A DNA stretch of 45,942 bases. Source: Spirochaetaceae bacterium bin103 (GTDB lineage Bacteria; Spirochaetota; Spirochaetia; SZUA-6; Bin103). Where the stretch lies: assembly GCA_002238925.1 (NCBI GenBank), contig MPNH01000046.1, positions 1 through 45,942 on the forward strand. The letters run 5' to 3'. The notes below the pieces were generated by a model. The model saw only the letters and a list, made by a program, of their open reading frames with translations. It searched no databases and was not told where the DNA came from. Below are positions 24,823 to 33,952 of this stretch, piece by piece. Positions within the stretch are counted from its first letter, which is position 1. Every line of letters starts with the position of its first letter. Both the position numbers and the translations under genes were made by a program.

Positions 24823-25584
24823 TCACGCCCCGGTTGCGGTGGCGGCCACCCGGCGGCGGCATTCCCGCCAGAGCGCCTGGTAGGCCGTCGTGCCCGGCGA
24901 CGAGAGGCGGTGGGCAACAATCGGTTTGCGCGTCTCGCCCATGCGCTCGATGTCGGCGCGGTACGGTATTGCCGTGTTCAGGAAGCCCGCGTCACGCTGC
25001 CGCAACGCGGCCATCGCCTGCCGGTGCAGCCGCTTGCGATCCTCCACCATCGAGAAGAAGGGGACGATCCGCTCGCGCCGGGCGCCGGTCTTGGCTGCCA
25101 GCACCAGCAACTCCTCGTAACCGCGGATCGCCAACGGCGACGGCACCACCGGCGCCAGCACCAGGTCGGCCGCCCGCAGCACGTGTTCCATCACGCGCCC
25201 AGCCCCCGACGAGCAATCGAGCACCACCCACCGGTAGGTACGCCTTACCCCGCGCAACGCGCTCCGCAGACCGCCGCGCTTGCGGTCCGCCGGGCCGAGC
25301 AGCCGCTCCAGGTGGCGCATGCCCAGCCGCGACGGCACCAGGTCCAGCCCCGGGTACGGAGTTGCCACCGCCTCCGCGCGCAGGCCGCCACGCCCGGACA
25401 GCAGCCGCGCCGGCTTGCGCTTCAGCGTCGCCTCCTCGGCCAGACAGAACCCGGCGGCGCCCTGTGGATCCAGATCCCACAGCAATGCCGGCGCGTCTCC
25501 ACGCGCCGCCAGTACCGCCAGATTGACCGCCGTGGCGGTCTTGCCGACCCCGCCCTTTACGCCGGCGAGTGCGATAACCGTCAT
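24823..25584 (-). CDS. ParA/MinD-like orphan ATPase
   Basis: Walker-type positioning or partitioning ATPase, 253 residues. The deviant Walker A motif KGGVGKT at residues 10-16 (signature Lys10) is followed by WDLDPQG near 36-42 (Walker A') and VVLDCSSG near 118-125 (Walker B). C-terminal basic residues could bind nucleoid DNA. No parB or parS-like repeat is visible nearby. Instead the gene overlaps the upstream CHAD-domain gene by 4 bp (ATGA), so the two are translationally coupled. Orphan ParA-like proteins often space cytoplasmic cargo such as microcompartments or granules; the partner here points to polyphosphate. That link is inference. Confidence 0.88.
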   Translation of the reverse strand: MTVIALAGVKGGVGKTATAVNLAVLAARGDAPALLWDLDPQGAAGFCLAEEATLKRKPARLLSGRGGLRAEAVATPYPGLDLVPSRLGMRHLERLLGPADRKRGGLRSALRGVRRTYRWVVLDCSSGAGRVMEHVLRAADLVLAPVVPSPLAIRGYEELLVLAAKTGARRERIVPFFSMVEDRKRLHRQAMAALRQRDAGFLNTAIPYRADIERMGETRKPIVAHRLSSPGTTAYQALWRECRRRVAATATGA

Positions 25585-27251
25585 CCCAACAACTCCTTCA
25601 GTGCCCGGCGCAACCGGTCCCGGTTCTCGCGCCAGCCGTCCACAAAGGTATCCGCGGCGTGCTCCTGCCGGTCATGCAGTGCTCCGATCATACCCTCGGC
25701 CAGGTCCGCAGGGGAGTGACCGTGCCGACTCAGCATGCTTGCCGTGGCACCGATTTCGACGGCCGCCACCGCATCGTCGTTCAGGTCGCCGAGCTCGGTC
25801 TGAGTGGAAGAGCACTCGGCCGTAACCGCGTCCAGGGACCGGTTCTCGTGTCTTCGCGGGAGCGCCCCCGAGAACAGTTCCGCCGTGTAGCGCAACCGTT
25901 TGAGGCGCAGGCGCAGCCGATGCAGGGTAGGAACCTGGACCGGCTTGGACCCCAATACGATGGCGCCCACCTTGTCTACCTGCTCGAGTGCCGCCGTCAA
26001 CGCGGTACGGGTGCTGCCCGCGGCGGGCTGGTCGGCAACGCCGCCCGCACACCACCTCGAGACCTGTTGTACGAGCCGCCCTGTCTCCGGTCTGCGCAGC
26101 AGCTCGGCGGCCGCGGCACGCCGCTCCTCCCGGCGCCCCCACAACCCGTCGGCCAGGCGCCGTTCGGCAGCTCCGCCCGCCGCCGCGTCCCCCCCCGCCG
26201 CCCGCGCCCCCCCGCCCCCCCCCCCCCCCCCCCCGGCACCCGATCCCGCTGCCTGCCTGGCCGCCGCCGCCAACTCGCCGAGCCGGGCCAGCAGGACGTC
26301 CAGGTCGCGTACCGGTCCCAGTACGCGCGCGACAGAACGCAGGCAGTCGCTCAGTTCGCGGGCGGACGGGTCACCGTTGGCCGCTGCCACCAGGAGTGCG
26401 AAACGGGCGCGGCGGACCGCAACCCGGGCATCATGGACATACTCGGGATGCCGGTCGCCCACGATGCCGTCGACGCAACTCGCCAACCGCATACCCTGCA
26501 GCCTGATCGTCTTGCGCAACACCGCCGGCAGCGAATCGCCGCGCCGCACCACCAGGCCGCGCGGTGCGGCCAGCCCCGGCGGCAGGCGGCCGATCAGCGC
26601 CAGACCGCCGGTGAGCGGGTCCCAGCCGGAATCCGGCCGGCCGCGTCGTAACCCCAGCGCGTCCCCGTGCTCGGCCAGGACCATGTCAAGGTAGGCGCGG
26701 TCGTGGCGCGGTCCATTATCCGCCGCCACGTACCAGAACGGCGGCGTCTGCCCGACACTTGCGGCCGTGTCGGCACCACCGTTGTGCAGTACGGAGCATG
26801 CGGCATGATCCAACGGTCCGCGATCGTGCCCGCCGGCAGGCGGCGCGGTTCCGGCAAAGCTCCACCGCTCCACCACCACCGTCAGATCACGGGTCGCCAG
26901 CCCGCGCACCCGCAGCCTGGCTCCGCTGCGCAGCGCAAGCAAAATCGGGTGCAACTCCGCCGCATCCGGAAGCCACGGCACAACGCGCCGAATTCCGGCC
27001 AGCGATTCGCGGCGTATCGACACCTGCCGGCTTCCCCGAAACCGCCACGGCAAGCCCGCCGAAGGCAACTCGCGGCACAGCCGGCCGCCGCGCCGGAGCA
27101 CGGCTCCCCCCTGGGTGTCGAAGTACTGCAGCAACTCGTCGATCGTCTGCCGGCGCAGAACGCGAAAGCCGATCGCCTCCAGGCGCGCTGCCAGCACATC
27201 CGGATATTTCCCTATGATTGCCTGCTGCAAGGAATCAGCATGTTCGGACAT
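25581..27251 (-). CDS. CYTH/CHAD-domain protein with a poly-glycine/poly-C tract
   Basis: Protein of 556 residues. The N-terminal third looks like a divergent CYTH fold (LQYFDTQGGAVLRRGGRLCRE near 41-61), and the rest is a CHAD domain of paired helices rich in Arg and His. The first half lies around residues 255-320 (YVHDARVAVRRARFALL) and the second near 415-550 (LHRLRLRLKRLRYTAELF). CHAD domains bind polyphosphate, and CHAD proteins localise to polyphosphate granules. The linker between the halves is poly-Gly/Ala, encoded through runs of 20, 7 and 8 C on the + strand. Any change not a multiple of three would frameshift the second CHAD half and uncouple the parA gene behind it. ATG at 27251 is chosen as start (MSEHADSLQQ). 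Confidence 0.82.
   Translation of the reverse strand: MSEHADSLQQAIIGKYPDVLAARLEAIGFRVLRRQTIDELLQYFDTQGGAVLRRGGRLCRELPSAGLPWRFRGSRQVSIRRESLAGIRRVVPWLPDAAELHPILLALRSGARLRVRGLATRDLTVVVERWSFAGTAPPAGGHDRGPLDHAACSVLHNGGADTAASVGQTPPFWYVAADNGPRHDRAYLDMVLAEHGDALGLRRGRPDSGWDPLTGGLALIGRLPPGLAAPRGLVVRRGDSLPAVLRKTIRLQGMRLASCVDGIVGDRHPEYVHDARVAVRRARFALLVAAANGDPSARELSDCLRSVARVLGPVRDLDVLLARLGELAAAARQAAGSGAGGGGGGGGGARAAGGDAAAGGAAERRLADGLWGRREERRAAAAELLRRPETGRLVQQVSRWCAGGVADQPAAGSTRTALTAALEQVDKVGAIVLGSKPVQVPTLHRLRLRLKRLRYTAELFSGALPRRHENRSLDAVTAECSSTQTELGDLNDDAVAAVEIGATASMLSRHGHSPADLAEGMIGALHDRQEHAADTFVDGWRENRDRLRRALKELLG
26189..26234. repeat. poly-C homopolymer tracts (8, 7 and 20 C) inside a coding region
   Basis: Runs of C on the + strand (G in the coding sense) at 26189-26196 (8), 26207-26213 (7) and 26215-26234 (20), the last uninterrupted. 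They encode the poly-glycine linker of the CHAD protein near residues 340-355. A 20-base G:C run is long enough for slipped-strand length variation. It may equally be an assembly or sequencing artefact. Confidence 0.9.
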
Positions 27252-27305
27252 CTCGATTCTGTCAAACGCGGTATTATGTGTCGGACGTTCCGGAGGAGAG
27301 CGAAA

Positions 27306-27524
27306 ATGGCTATCGTACTGTTGAATCTGCTCTACGCACTGGTCGGCGGCGGCGCGGCTATAGCGTTCATGTTCGTGGGCTACAAGGTGATCGACCACCT
27401 GACCCCGTTCGACACCGCGGAGCAATTGGCGTCCGGAAACCGGGCGATCGGCACCATGGTGGGCGGCATGTTCGTCGGCATCGGAATCGCTATCGGACTG
27501 GTGGTTGGGCTGGGCCTGAATTGA
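27306..27524 (+). CDS. small DUF350-type membrane protein
   Basis: 72-residue inner-membrane protein with two hydrophobic segments (about residues 4-26 and 48-71) separated by a polar loop YKVIDHLTPFDTAEQLASGNRAIG. The pattern resembles a single repeat of the UPF0719/DUF350 family, whose role is unknown. GGAGGAGAG lies about six bases before the ATG. It is divergent from the CHAD gene (54-bp gap, so a shared control region) and its TGA stop overlaps the TTG start of the lytic transglycosylase, which suggests coupled translation. Confidence 0.8.
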   Translation: MAIVLLNLLYALVGGGAAIAFMFVGYKVIDHLTPFDTAEQLASGNRAIGTMVGGMFVGIGIAIGLVVGLGLN

Positions 27525-28264
27525 ACGGGGAGCACCGGGCGCGCGCGCGTCCCTCATCCGGCCGCGACGGGCGGTTTGCGTGGCTCGCGCTGCTGATCCT
27601 GCCAGCCATCCTGTGCGTTGCCTCGTTCCTGACCGGCTGCGGGGCGGGTCCACCGAACACGGACACGACGGACGCGTCCGCCGGCGCCGAGGCTGGCGCC
27701 GACACCGGAGCCGCAACTGCCGGCGCCCTGCCCGCGAACGCCTGGGAGGGAACCGATCCGCGCGGCCGCCCGCCGGTGGGGCACCATGTGTGGACCGACC
27801 GCTACGATCACCTGTTCCGCAAGTACTCGAAGCGGTTCTTCGGTCCCGGCTTCGACTGGCGCTGGTTCAAGGCGCAAGGCATTGCGGAGTCGGGCCTGCG
27901 CGAGGATGCGGAGAGTTGGGTAGGCGCCAAGGGGATCATGCAGATCATGCCCGCCACCCTGCGCGAGATCGCCGAGAAGTCGGATCTGGCGGTGCTGGAC
28001 AACAACGATCCGGGCGCCAACATCGCTGCCGGCATCTTCTACGACCGCAACCTGTATGAACGCTGGGACGACATACCGAAACCGCGCGAGCGGCTGGCGT
28101 TCACCTTCGCCAGCTACAACGGCGGCCGCAGCCGCATCCTGCGCGCCCAGGAAGCGTGCGGCGCCGGCTGCGAGCTGTGGGCGCAGGTTACCGGCCACGC
28201 CCCGGAAGAGACCCAGGGCTACGTCGCCCGCATCCTGACCCTGATGGGCCACGAACCGCCGTAA
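27521..28264 (+). CDS. lytic transglycosylase (SLT domain) lipoprotein
   Basis: Peptidoglycan lytic transglycosylase, 247 residues. The N-terminus has basic residues (RDGR), a hydrophobic stretch and the lipobox LTGC with Cys40 as the lipidated residue, followed by an Ala/Gly/Thr-rich linker. The SLT domain starts near residue 98. Catalytic Glu123 lies in [13 protein letters not shown], followed by [12 protein letters not shown] and later FASYNGG, all family motifs. It cuts glycan strands to leave 1,6-anhydro-muropeptides. The start is a TTG at 27521 that overlaps the DUF350 stop; no ATG precedes the signal peptide in frame at a sensible distance. DUF350 plus transglycosylase suggests an envelope-related pair. 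Confidence 0.88.
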   Translation: MNGEHRARARPSSGRDGRFAWLALLILPAILCVASFLTGCGAGPPNTDTTDASAGAEAGADTGAATAGALPANAWEGTDPRGRPPVGHHVWTDRYDHLFRKYSKRFFGPGFDWRWFKAQGIAESGLREDAESWVGAKGIMQIMPATLREIAEKSDLAVLDNNDPGANIAAGIFYDRNLYERWDDIPKPRERLAFTFASYNGGRSRILRAQEACGAGCELWAQVTGHAPEETQGYVARILTLMGHEPP

Positions 28265-28347
28265 GACGGTGTGCCGGCTTGAGCGGGCTTGCCGGGGTAC
28301 TTGCCGGACGCCGCGCTTTGGGAGCAGGGTAAGGGCGGGAGGAATCG

Positions 28348-29565
28348 ATGGCCGATACGGTAGTGCTGGTCGGAGCGCTGGACACCAAGGGGGCGGACTT
28401 TGCGTTCGTCAAGGAACTGATCGAGGGGGCCGGTCTGGCCACCCTGGTGGTCGATTTCGGGGTGATGGGAGAGCCGGCCTTCGCGCCGGACGTGACGCGC
28501 GCGGAGGTGTGCGCGGCCGCGGGCGGCGACCTGGCGCATCTCGCGTCGGGCGGTCACAAGGACGAGGCGATGGCCACCATGGCGCGCGGGCTGGCCGCGG
28601 TGGTGAGCCGCCTGCACGGCGAGGGCCGCCTGCACGGCATCATTGGCATGGGCGGCAGCGGCGGCACCTCGCTGGCCACCACCGCGATGCGCGAGCTGCC
28701 GGTGGGCGTACCGAAGGTAATGGTATCCACGGTGGGCGGCGGCGACGTGAGCGCCTTCGCCGGCACCAAGGACATCACCTTCATGCCCTCCATCGTGGAC
28801 GTGGCCGGCATGAACCGCATCAGCCGCGCCATCTACGCCAACGCCGCCGGCGCCATAGCCGGCATGGTCGGCAACCGCGCTGCCGCCGGGTCCGCCGGCG
28901 GCGACGAGCGGCCGCTGCTCACCGCATCGATGTTCGGCAACACCACCACCGCGGTCGGGCATGCGCAGGGCATCCTGGAAGCCGCCGGCTACGAGGTGCT
29001 GGTGTTCCACGCCACCGGCAGCGGGGGGCGCACCATGGAGGGCCTGATCAGCGACGGCTACATCGCCGGCAGTCTGGACATTACCACCACCGAGCTGGCC
29101 GACACGGTCTGTGGCGGCGTGTTCGACGCCGGCCCGGAGCGCTGCCTGGCCGCATCCCGCGCGGGCATTCCCGCGGTGGTGGTGCCGGGTTGCGTGGACA
29201 TGGCCAACTTCGGCGGCCCCGACACCGTGCCGGCGCACTACCGCGACCGCCAGTTGTACGAGTGGAACCCGGACGTAACCCTGCTGCGCACCAACGTGGC
29301 CGAGAACCGCCGCATCGGCGAGATGATCGCCGCCGCCGTCAACGAGGCCACGGCGCCGGTCATCGTGCTGGTGCCGAAGCGCGGCGTGTCGATGTTGGAC
29401 AGCGAGGGCGAGCGGTTCTGGGATCCGGAGGCGGACGCCGCCTGCTTCGACGCGATCCGCGCCAACCTGCGCGAAGGCATCCCCTATATCGAGGACGACC
29501 ACAACATCAACGCCCCCGAGTTCTCCGGGCGCGCTGCCAACCTGCTGCTGGAGATGCTGAAGTGA
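28348..29565 (+). CDS. Tm-1-like / UPF0261 ATP-binding protein
   Basis: 405-residue cytosolic protein of the UPF0261 (Tm-1 N-terminal-like) family. It has an N-terminal [26 protein letters not shown] and repeated glycine-rich loops ([42 protein letters not shown]). The C-terminal part contains [16 protein letters not shown] and [10 protein letters not shown]. The plant relative Tm-1 is an antiviral protein built from this and the PEP-hydrolase-like domain fused together. Here the two domains are separate genes joined by a 4-bp GTGA overlap. GGGAGG lies about eight bases upstream of the ATG. The enzymatic role in bacteria is not known to me. Confidence 0.9.
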   Translation: MADTVVLVGALDTKGADFAFVKELIEGAGLATLVVDFGVMGEPAFAPDVTRAEVCAAAGGDLAHLASGGHKDEAMATMARGLAAVVSRLHGEGRLHGIIGMGGSGGTSLATTAMRELPVGVPKVMVSTVGGGDVSAFAGTKDITFMPSIVDVAGMNRISRAIYANAAGAIAGMVGNRAAAGSAGGDERPLLTASMFGNTTTAVGHAQGILEAAGYEVLVFHATGSGGRTMEGLISDGYIAGSLDITTTELADTVCGGVFDAGPERCLAASRAGIPAVVVPGCVDMANFGGPDTVPAHYRDRQLYEWNPDVTLLRTNVAENRRIGEMIAAAVNEATAPVIVLVPKRGVSMLDSEGERFWDPEADAACFDAIRANLREGIPYIEDDHNINAPEFSGRAANLLLEMLK

Positions 29566-30401
29566 GCGGCATCCCGCGGCAGGAAATCGTGCGCCGTTTG
29601 CAGGCGCAGTCGGCATCCGGTACCCCGGTGGTGGGGTGCGGCGCCGGCACCGGCATCTCCGCCAAGCTCGCCGAGGCGGGCGGCGCCGACCTGATCATCA
29701 TCTACAACTCCGGCCGCTACCGCATGGCGGGACGCGGCTCGCTGGCCGGGATGATGCCGTACGGCGACGCCAACGGCATCGTGGTCGACATGGCCTCGGA
29801 AGTGCTGCCGGTAGTCAAGGATACGCCGGTGCTGGCCGGGGTGTGCGGCACCGACCCATTCCGGCTGATGCCGGTGTTCCTGCGCCAGCTCAAGGAGATC
29901 GGTTTCTCAGGGGTGCAGAACTTCCCCACCGTGGGGCTGATCGACGGCGAATTCCGCCTCAACCTGGAAGCGACCGGCATGGGCTACGACAAGGAAATTG
30001 AGGCGATCCGGCTGGCGCACGAGATCGACCTGTTCACTTCGCCCTACGTGTTCGACGAGCAGCAGGCCGCGGCGATGGCGGCAGCGGGCGCCGACCAGTT
30101 GGTCGCGCACGTCGGTCTGACCACCTCCGGCAGCATCGGAGCCGCGGTCGCGTTCACCCTGGACGAGGCGATTGAGCGCGTGCTGGCGATCGCCGCCGCC
30201 GGCCGCGCGGTGCGGAAGGACCTGCTGGTAATCTGCCACGGCGGGCCGTTCGACGAACCCGAGAACGTGTCCGAGGCACTGGCCCGCATGCCCGGCATTG
30301 ACGGTTTCTTCGGCGCCTCTTCGATTGAGCGCCTGCCCACCGAACGCGCCATCACCGGCCAGGTCAAGTCGTTCAAGTCGGCGCCGCTCGCCCCCCGGTA
30401 G
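29562..30401 (+). CDS. phosphoenolpyruvate hydrolase-like TIM-barrel protein
   Basis: 279-residue protein of the PEP-hydrolase/UPF0261 C-terminal-domain family. It starts with a GTG that overlaps the UPF0261 stop (GTGA). Conserved stretches are [36 protein letters not shown] near residues 24-59, [10 protein letters not shown] near 91-100, [13 protein letters not shown] near 119-131, and [11 protein letters not shown] near 181-191. These fit a TIM-barrel lyase or hydrolase of the PEP mutase superfamily type. It completes the bacterial equivalent of plant Tm-1 with the preceding gene. The substrate is unproven. Confidence 0.9.
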   Translation: MSGIPRQEIVRRLQAQSASGTPVVGCGAGTGISAKLAEAGGADLIIIYNSGRYRMAGRGSLAGMMPYGDANGIVVDMASEVLPVVKDTPVLAGVCGTDPFRLMPVFLRQLKEIGFSGVQNFPTVGLIDGEFRLNLEATGMGYDKEIEAIRLAHEIDLFTSPYVFDEQQAAAMAAAGADQLVAHVGLTTSGSIGAAVAFTLDEAIERVLAIAAAGRAVRKDLLVICHGGPFDEPENVSEALARMPGIDGFFGASSIERLPTERAITGQVKSFKSAPLAPR

Positions 30402-30442
30402 CGGCGCCCCGCCCCCCTACGCCCGGAACGGAATCAATGGAG

Positions 30443-30805
30443 TCACTCCAGGACGAAATCGCGGGTGGCGGTGTCGTAGGCCACGATCATCTCGGCATCC
30501 TCGGCACCGTCGTTGATGCCGTTGTGGAATACCCCGGCCGGAATCGAGATGGTGTCGCCCGCCTGCATGGTGAAGGTTTCGTCGCCGAGGGTATGGGTAA
30601 TGGTGCCGCGCAGCAGGTACAGCACCTCCTCGCAGGTGCGGTGGCAGTGGCGCGGGTTGGAAGTGCCCGCCTTGATCGATACGTGGCCGAGGGTCAGCCC
30701 CTCGGCGTTGCCGATGGCGCCGCTGGCCAGCCAGCGCAGCGCCCCCCACTGCTCGTCCATGCGCGCGGCGGCGCTTTCGCCCGCGCGGTACAATACCTTG
30801 TCCAC
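30443..30805 (-). CDS. cupin-domain protein
   Basis: Small single-domain cupin of 120 residues. The two cupin motifs are clear: SNPRHCHRTCEEVLYLLRGTITHTLG (metal-binding His-x-His and Glu) near residues 49-74 and GDTISIPAGVFHNGIND (third His) near 84-100. The GTG at 30805 is chosen because GAGGAG lies upstream on the minus strand and the product then has the standard cupin length; upstream in-frame codons are Arg/Pro-rich and unlike protein. It is followed by no clear partner. It could be a metal-dependent isomerase, a dioxygenase or a sugar/ligand sensor; the sequence alone does not decide. Confidence 0.85.
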   Translation of the reverse strand: MDKVLYRAGESAAARMDEQWGALRWLASGAIGNAEGLTLGHVSIKAGTSNPRHCHRTCEEVLYLLRGTITHTLGDETFTMQAGDTISIPAGVFHNGINDGAEDAEMIVAYDTATRDFVLE

Positions 30806-30921
30806 GTTGTCGTCGCTCCTCGTTGCCGTGGCCGGGCCACGTCGTTTCGCGCCCGATTCTGCGCCTCCGCGCCGCGCGTGTCGACCCCGGCGGCGCGGCG
30901 CGCAACACAACTCGTGCGCTG

Positions 30922-31968
30922 TTAGCGCAGGTCCGGTGAGACCGGCACCCCCGCATCCGGCACGTACTTGCGGCCGAGCTTGATGCGGCGGTGGCGGCCG
31001 CGCATCGCCTCGTGCGCCTCCCGCGAGCCGTCGTGGAAGCTGCCGAACCACTTGTCGAGCGGGACCTGGGTGGTGCCGTAGTTGCAGTCGAAGTAGCGGT
31101 GGTGCAGGTAGTGGAAGTAGTCGCCGCTCTTGACGCTGGGTTTCTCCTTGACCTCGACGCGGTGGAAGCCGCTGTGGCCGTTGGCCGGCGTCAACCCGGC
31201 GTGCATCAGGTGGTACACCACGTGGATCGGGTGCGACGGCAGGATCCAGTGCAGCAGGAAGCCGGACAGATAGATCAGGTGCTCAAGCGGATGCATCGAG
31301 AATCCCGACCACGGCCCCGGGCTCACGTTCTTGTGATGGACGTAGTGCGCGGCCCGATAGTAGGGCTTCCAGTGGGTGAGCCGATGCGTCCAGTAGAAGT
31401 GCGCCTGCCGGAACAGGTGGATAGCCGGGAACATCAGCAGGAAATACACCGGATTGGTGCGGAACTCCACCCACGGCAGAATCCCGTTCGCATACGCCCA
31501 CAGGCTGAGCGCCTCGAACGCGGTCCAGATGGTCACCCCGCTCACGAAACACCAGAACACGTTGTCCCAAGTCTGGCTCCCGAACAGGAACTTGCGGTTG
31601 CCGCCGTCCGGAAAGCGGGCGTTGAACTTGTAGCGGTCGCCCTGCGACTTGAGTACGTACAGGCGCAGGTGCAGCGGCCCGGCGATCAGCAGCAGCAGCG
31701 CCGCGTTGCGCAGGTAGAGCTCGGCGATCCAGCCGATGCCGAAGGTGCGCATGCGTGCCATGTCGGGGGTCAGGAACAACCAGCTTATTGCCGTCAGACC
31801 GATGTAGATCAGCGACTGCCAGCCGAGAATGCCCTCGAACCCGAATACGACGTTGAGTGCCCGCTTGATCTGCCACGGGCGCGAAAACGCCGGTGACGGC
31901 TTGGGCAGGTCCTCTGGAACCCATTCGCCACGCCGGTCGCGTGGAAACGTAGCTGCGCTGTCCGCCAT
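30922..31968 (-). CDS. sterol desaturase / fatty acid hydroxylase family membrane protein (copy 2)
   Basis: Integral-membrane di-iron oxygenase, 348 residues, a close paralogue of the gene at 19087-20079. It has the same PRDRRGEWVPEDLPKPS N-terminus, the same FGIGWIAELYLRNA stretch, and matching histidine boxes (HRLTHWKPYYRAAHYVHHKN, SMHPLEHLIYLSG, VYHLMHAG, HYLHHRYFDCNYG). The C-terminus extends about 15 residues further. It lies alone on the minus strand, with the cupin gene about 115 bp downstream in the same direction. Copy 1 neighbours a PhyH gene, whereas this copy faces an RraA-like gene, so the two probably serve different substrates or conditions. Confidence 0.9.
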   Translation of the reverse strand: MADSAATFPRDRRGEWVPEDLPKPSPAFSRPWQIKRALNVVFGFEGILGWQSLIYIGLTAISWLFLTPDMARMRTFGIGWIAELYLRNAALLLLIAGPLHLRLYVLKSQGDRYKFNARFPDGGNRKFLFGSQTWDNVFWCFVSGVTIWTAFEALSLWAYANGILPWVEFRTNPVYFLLMFPAIHLFRQAHFYWTHRLTHWKPYYRAAHYVHHKNVSPGPWSGFSMHPLEHLIYLSGFLLHWILPSHPIHVVYHLMHAGLTPANGHSGFHRVEVKEKPSVKSGDYFHYLHHRYFDCNYGTTQVPLDKWFGSFHDGSREAHEAMRGRHRRIKLGRKYVPDAGVPVSPDLR

Positions 31969-32059
31969 AGAACCAGACCTCCCATTCGATGCCGGTGGGG
32001 ATGATCCACCACCCTACCGCCGCTGGCGAACCACTGTCAAACACCGGTACCATGGGCCC

Positions 32060-32791
32060 ATGCCAACATTCGACATGAAACCGAAATACGTGCCGCAGGA
32101 TGTGCTCGACGGCCTGAAGTCGATCCCTGGCGCCACCGTGTACGGCGCCGTGTGCCACTTCGGGTGCCCGCTCAACGTATGCGAGGGACTGCGCAACCTG
32201 ACGCCCGGCAAGCAGCGGTTCGCCGCCCGCGCCGTGACGCTGCGCTTCCTGCCGCGGCGCGCCGACCTGATGGCCGAGAAGCCGGGCGGCGTCGACGACC
32301 CCGAGTACATCGCCATGGGCAAGTGCGGCCCCGGCGACGTGCTGGTGGCGGACATCATGGGCTCGAGCCGCGACGTGCTCGCCGGCGACGTGAAGCTGCT
32401 GCAGCTCGCCATGAACAACGCCGACGGCGCGGTAATCGACGGCGCCATCCGCGACCTGGACGTGATGACCGAAGAGGACTACGGCCTCACCATCTACGCC
32501 AAGCACCGCAGCTTCCACGGCGGCGTTGACGCGACCCCCGCCGAGGTGAATATCCAGATCCAGTGCGGCGGCGCCCTGGTGCGCCCCGGCGACGTGCTGG
32601 TGGGCGACAACGACGGCGTGCTGGTGGTGCCGTCATGGATGGCCGAGGCCGCCCTCGAATGGGCGGTGGAGCACGAAGACGTCGAGAACTACGTCAAGGA
32701 AAAGATCCGCGCCGAGCGGGTCGTTCCCGGCACGTACTACCCTCCGACCGAGGAGATGATCGCCGAAATGCATCGGGTGAAAGGTACCTGA
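32060..32791 (+). CDS. RraA-like family protein (demethylmenaquinone methyltransferase/aldolase fold)
   Basis: 243-residue protein of the RraA / 4-hydroxy-4-methyl-2-oxoglutarate aldolase fold. Conserved stretches are GPGDVLVADIMGSSRDVLAGDVKLLQLAMNNADGAVIDGAIRDLD near residues 93-137, with the Gly-rich and Asp-containing active-site loop (GAIRD), and VRPGDVLVGDNDGVLVVPSWMAE near 174-196. Family members are either pyruvate-type class II aldolases or RNase E inhibitors. With an ABC-importer and oxidoreductase neighbourhood, the aldolase/lyase reading seems more likely. ATG at 32060 is the only in-frame start near the homology, without a strong ribosome-binding site. It is divergent from the desaturase. 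Confidence 0.82.
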   Translation: MPTFDMKPKYVPQDVLDGLKSIPGATVYGAVCHFGCPLNVCEGLRNLTPGKQRFAARAVTLRFLPRRADLMAEKPGGVDDPEYIAMGKCGPGDVLVADIMGSSRDVLAGDVKLLQLAMNNADGAVIDGAIRDLDVMTEEDYGLTIYAKHRSFHGGVDATPAEVNIQIQCGGALVRPGDVLVGDNDGVLVVPSWMAEAALEWAVEHEDVENYVKEKIRAERVVPGTYYPPTEEMIAEMHRVKGT

Positions 32792-32863
32792 CGCCCCGTG
32801 GCTCGCCGGCGCGCATCGGGGCGAATCAGCCGGCGACGATTTCGTCAGATACCCGCATGCCCT

Positions 32864-33952
32864 TCATGCCAACCGCTCCCAGCGGGCATGGTCGACGGCG
32901 CCGGTCACGGGGCGGCCGGCGAAGAAGTCCTCCAGCGCCTGCAGCGTGGCGGCGCCGATGCGCAGGTGGCCGTAGCGGCCCTGGCCGGCGAGGTGCGGCG
33001 TGATGATGACGTTGGGCATCGCGCGCAGCGGACTGTCGGCGGGCAGCGGCTCCGGCGTGGTCACGTCGAGCGCCACCCGGATGCGCCCGCTGCCTGCCTC
33101 GCGGACAAGCGCCTCCTGGTCGATCAGGCTGCCGCGCGCGGTGTTGACCAGCAGCGCGCCGTCACGCAGCCGCCGCAACTGCGCCGCGCCCACCATGTGC
33201 CGGGTTTCCGGGATGCTCGGCGCGTGCAGCGAAACGATGTCTGCCCGTGCGAACAGTTCGTCGAGCGCCACTTGTTCGGCGTTCAGCGCAGCCGCTGCTG
33301 ACGCGTCAAGGTACGGATCGAACAACAGGAGGCGCACGTCGAACGGGCGCAGCAGGCGCATCACCCGGCGGCCGACGTCGCTGGCGCCGACGACGCCGAC
33401 CGCGGCGCCGAACAGGTGCTGCTCATCCACGGGGATGGCGGGGCTGCGCCAGCCGCCGCTGTGGCGCACGTGCAGGGCGTACTCCATGAGCCGCTTGGCG
33501 CTCATGATCATCATGCCTACCGCCGTTTCCGCCACGTTGTAGCCGATCTCGACGGTGGCCGTGAACACGCAGATGGCGCGCGGCGCGATGTAATCCTGCC
33601 ACACGCCGCCGAGCATCTGCCGCACCGACCCGGCCGCATGCGCGATGATCCTGAGCCGGTCCGCCGCTTCCAGGACGGCCGGCGTCAACGCCATGGCGCC
33701 GCGTGGGCGCAACACCCGCGGATCGTTCGCGCCCCAGCCGGTAACGAGGCCGTCGCAGCCGGCGATGCGCTCCCGCAACTCGGCCTCGGTGAGGTCGGTG
33801 TCGCGGTCGTTGCGGTCCACGTCGAACCGCGCCTCCAGGCGCGCCATCACCTCCGGGGCGAACACCTTGTCGGTGTGCTCGCGGGCCGGCGCGAACAGGA
33901 TGCGCGGCCTGTCGCCGGCAGCGCGCGGTATCGGCGGGTAGGTGCTGCTCAC
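32864..33952 (-). CDS. D-isomer-specific 2-hydroxyacid dehydrogenase family protein
   Basis: Cytosolic NAD(P)-dependent dehydrogenase, 362 residues. The Rossmann nucleotide loop is VGVVGASDVGRRVMRLL near residues 180-196. The catalytic Arg lies in LVNTARGSLIDQEAL, the Glu in TTPEPLPADSPL, and the His in ITPHLAGQGRYGHL, the usual Arg-Glu-His triad. GTG at 33952 overlaps the stop of the upstream PhyH gene (GTGA), so both are one operon with PhyH first. The PhyH product may feed the dehydrogenase with a hydroxylated acid; that is inferred from the overlap, not shown. Confidence 0.9.
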   Translation of the reverse strand: MSSTYPPIPRAAGDRPRILFAPAREHTDKVFAPEVMARLEARFDVDRNDRDTDLTEAELRERIAGCDGLVTGWGANDPRVLRPRGAMALTPAVLEAADRLRIIAHAAGSVRQMLGGVWQDYIAPRAICVFTATVEIGYNVAETAVGMMIMSAKRLMEYALHVRHSGGWRSPAIPVDEQHLFGAAVGVVGASDVGRRVMRLLRPFDVRLLLFDPYLDASAAAALNAEQVALDELFARADIVSLHAPSIPETRHMVGAAQLRRLRDGALLVNTARGSLIDQEALVREAGSGRIRVALDVTTPEPLPADSPLRAMPNVIITPHLAGQGRYGHLRIGAATLQALEDFFAGRPVTGAVDHARWERLA

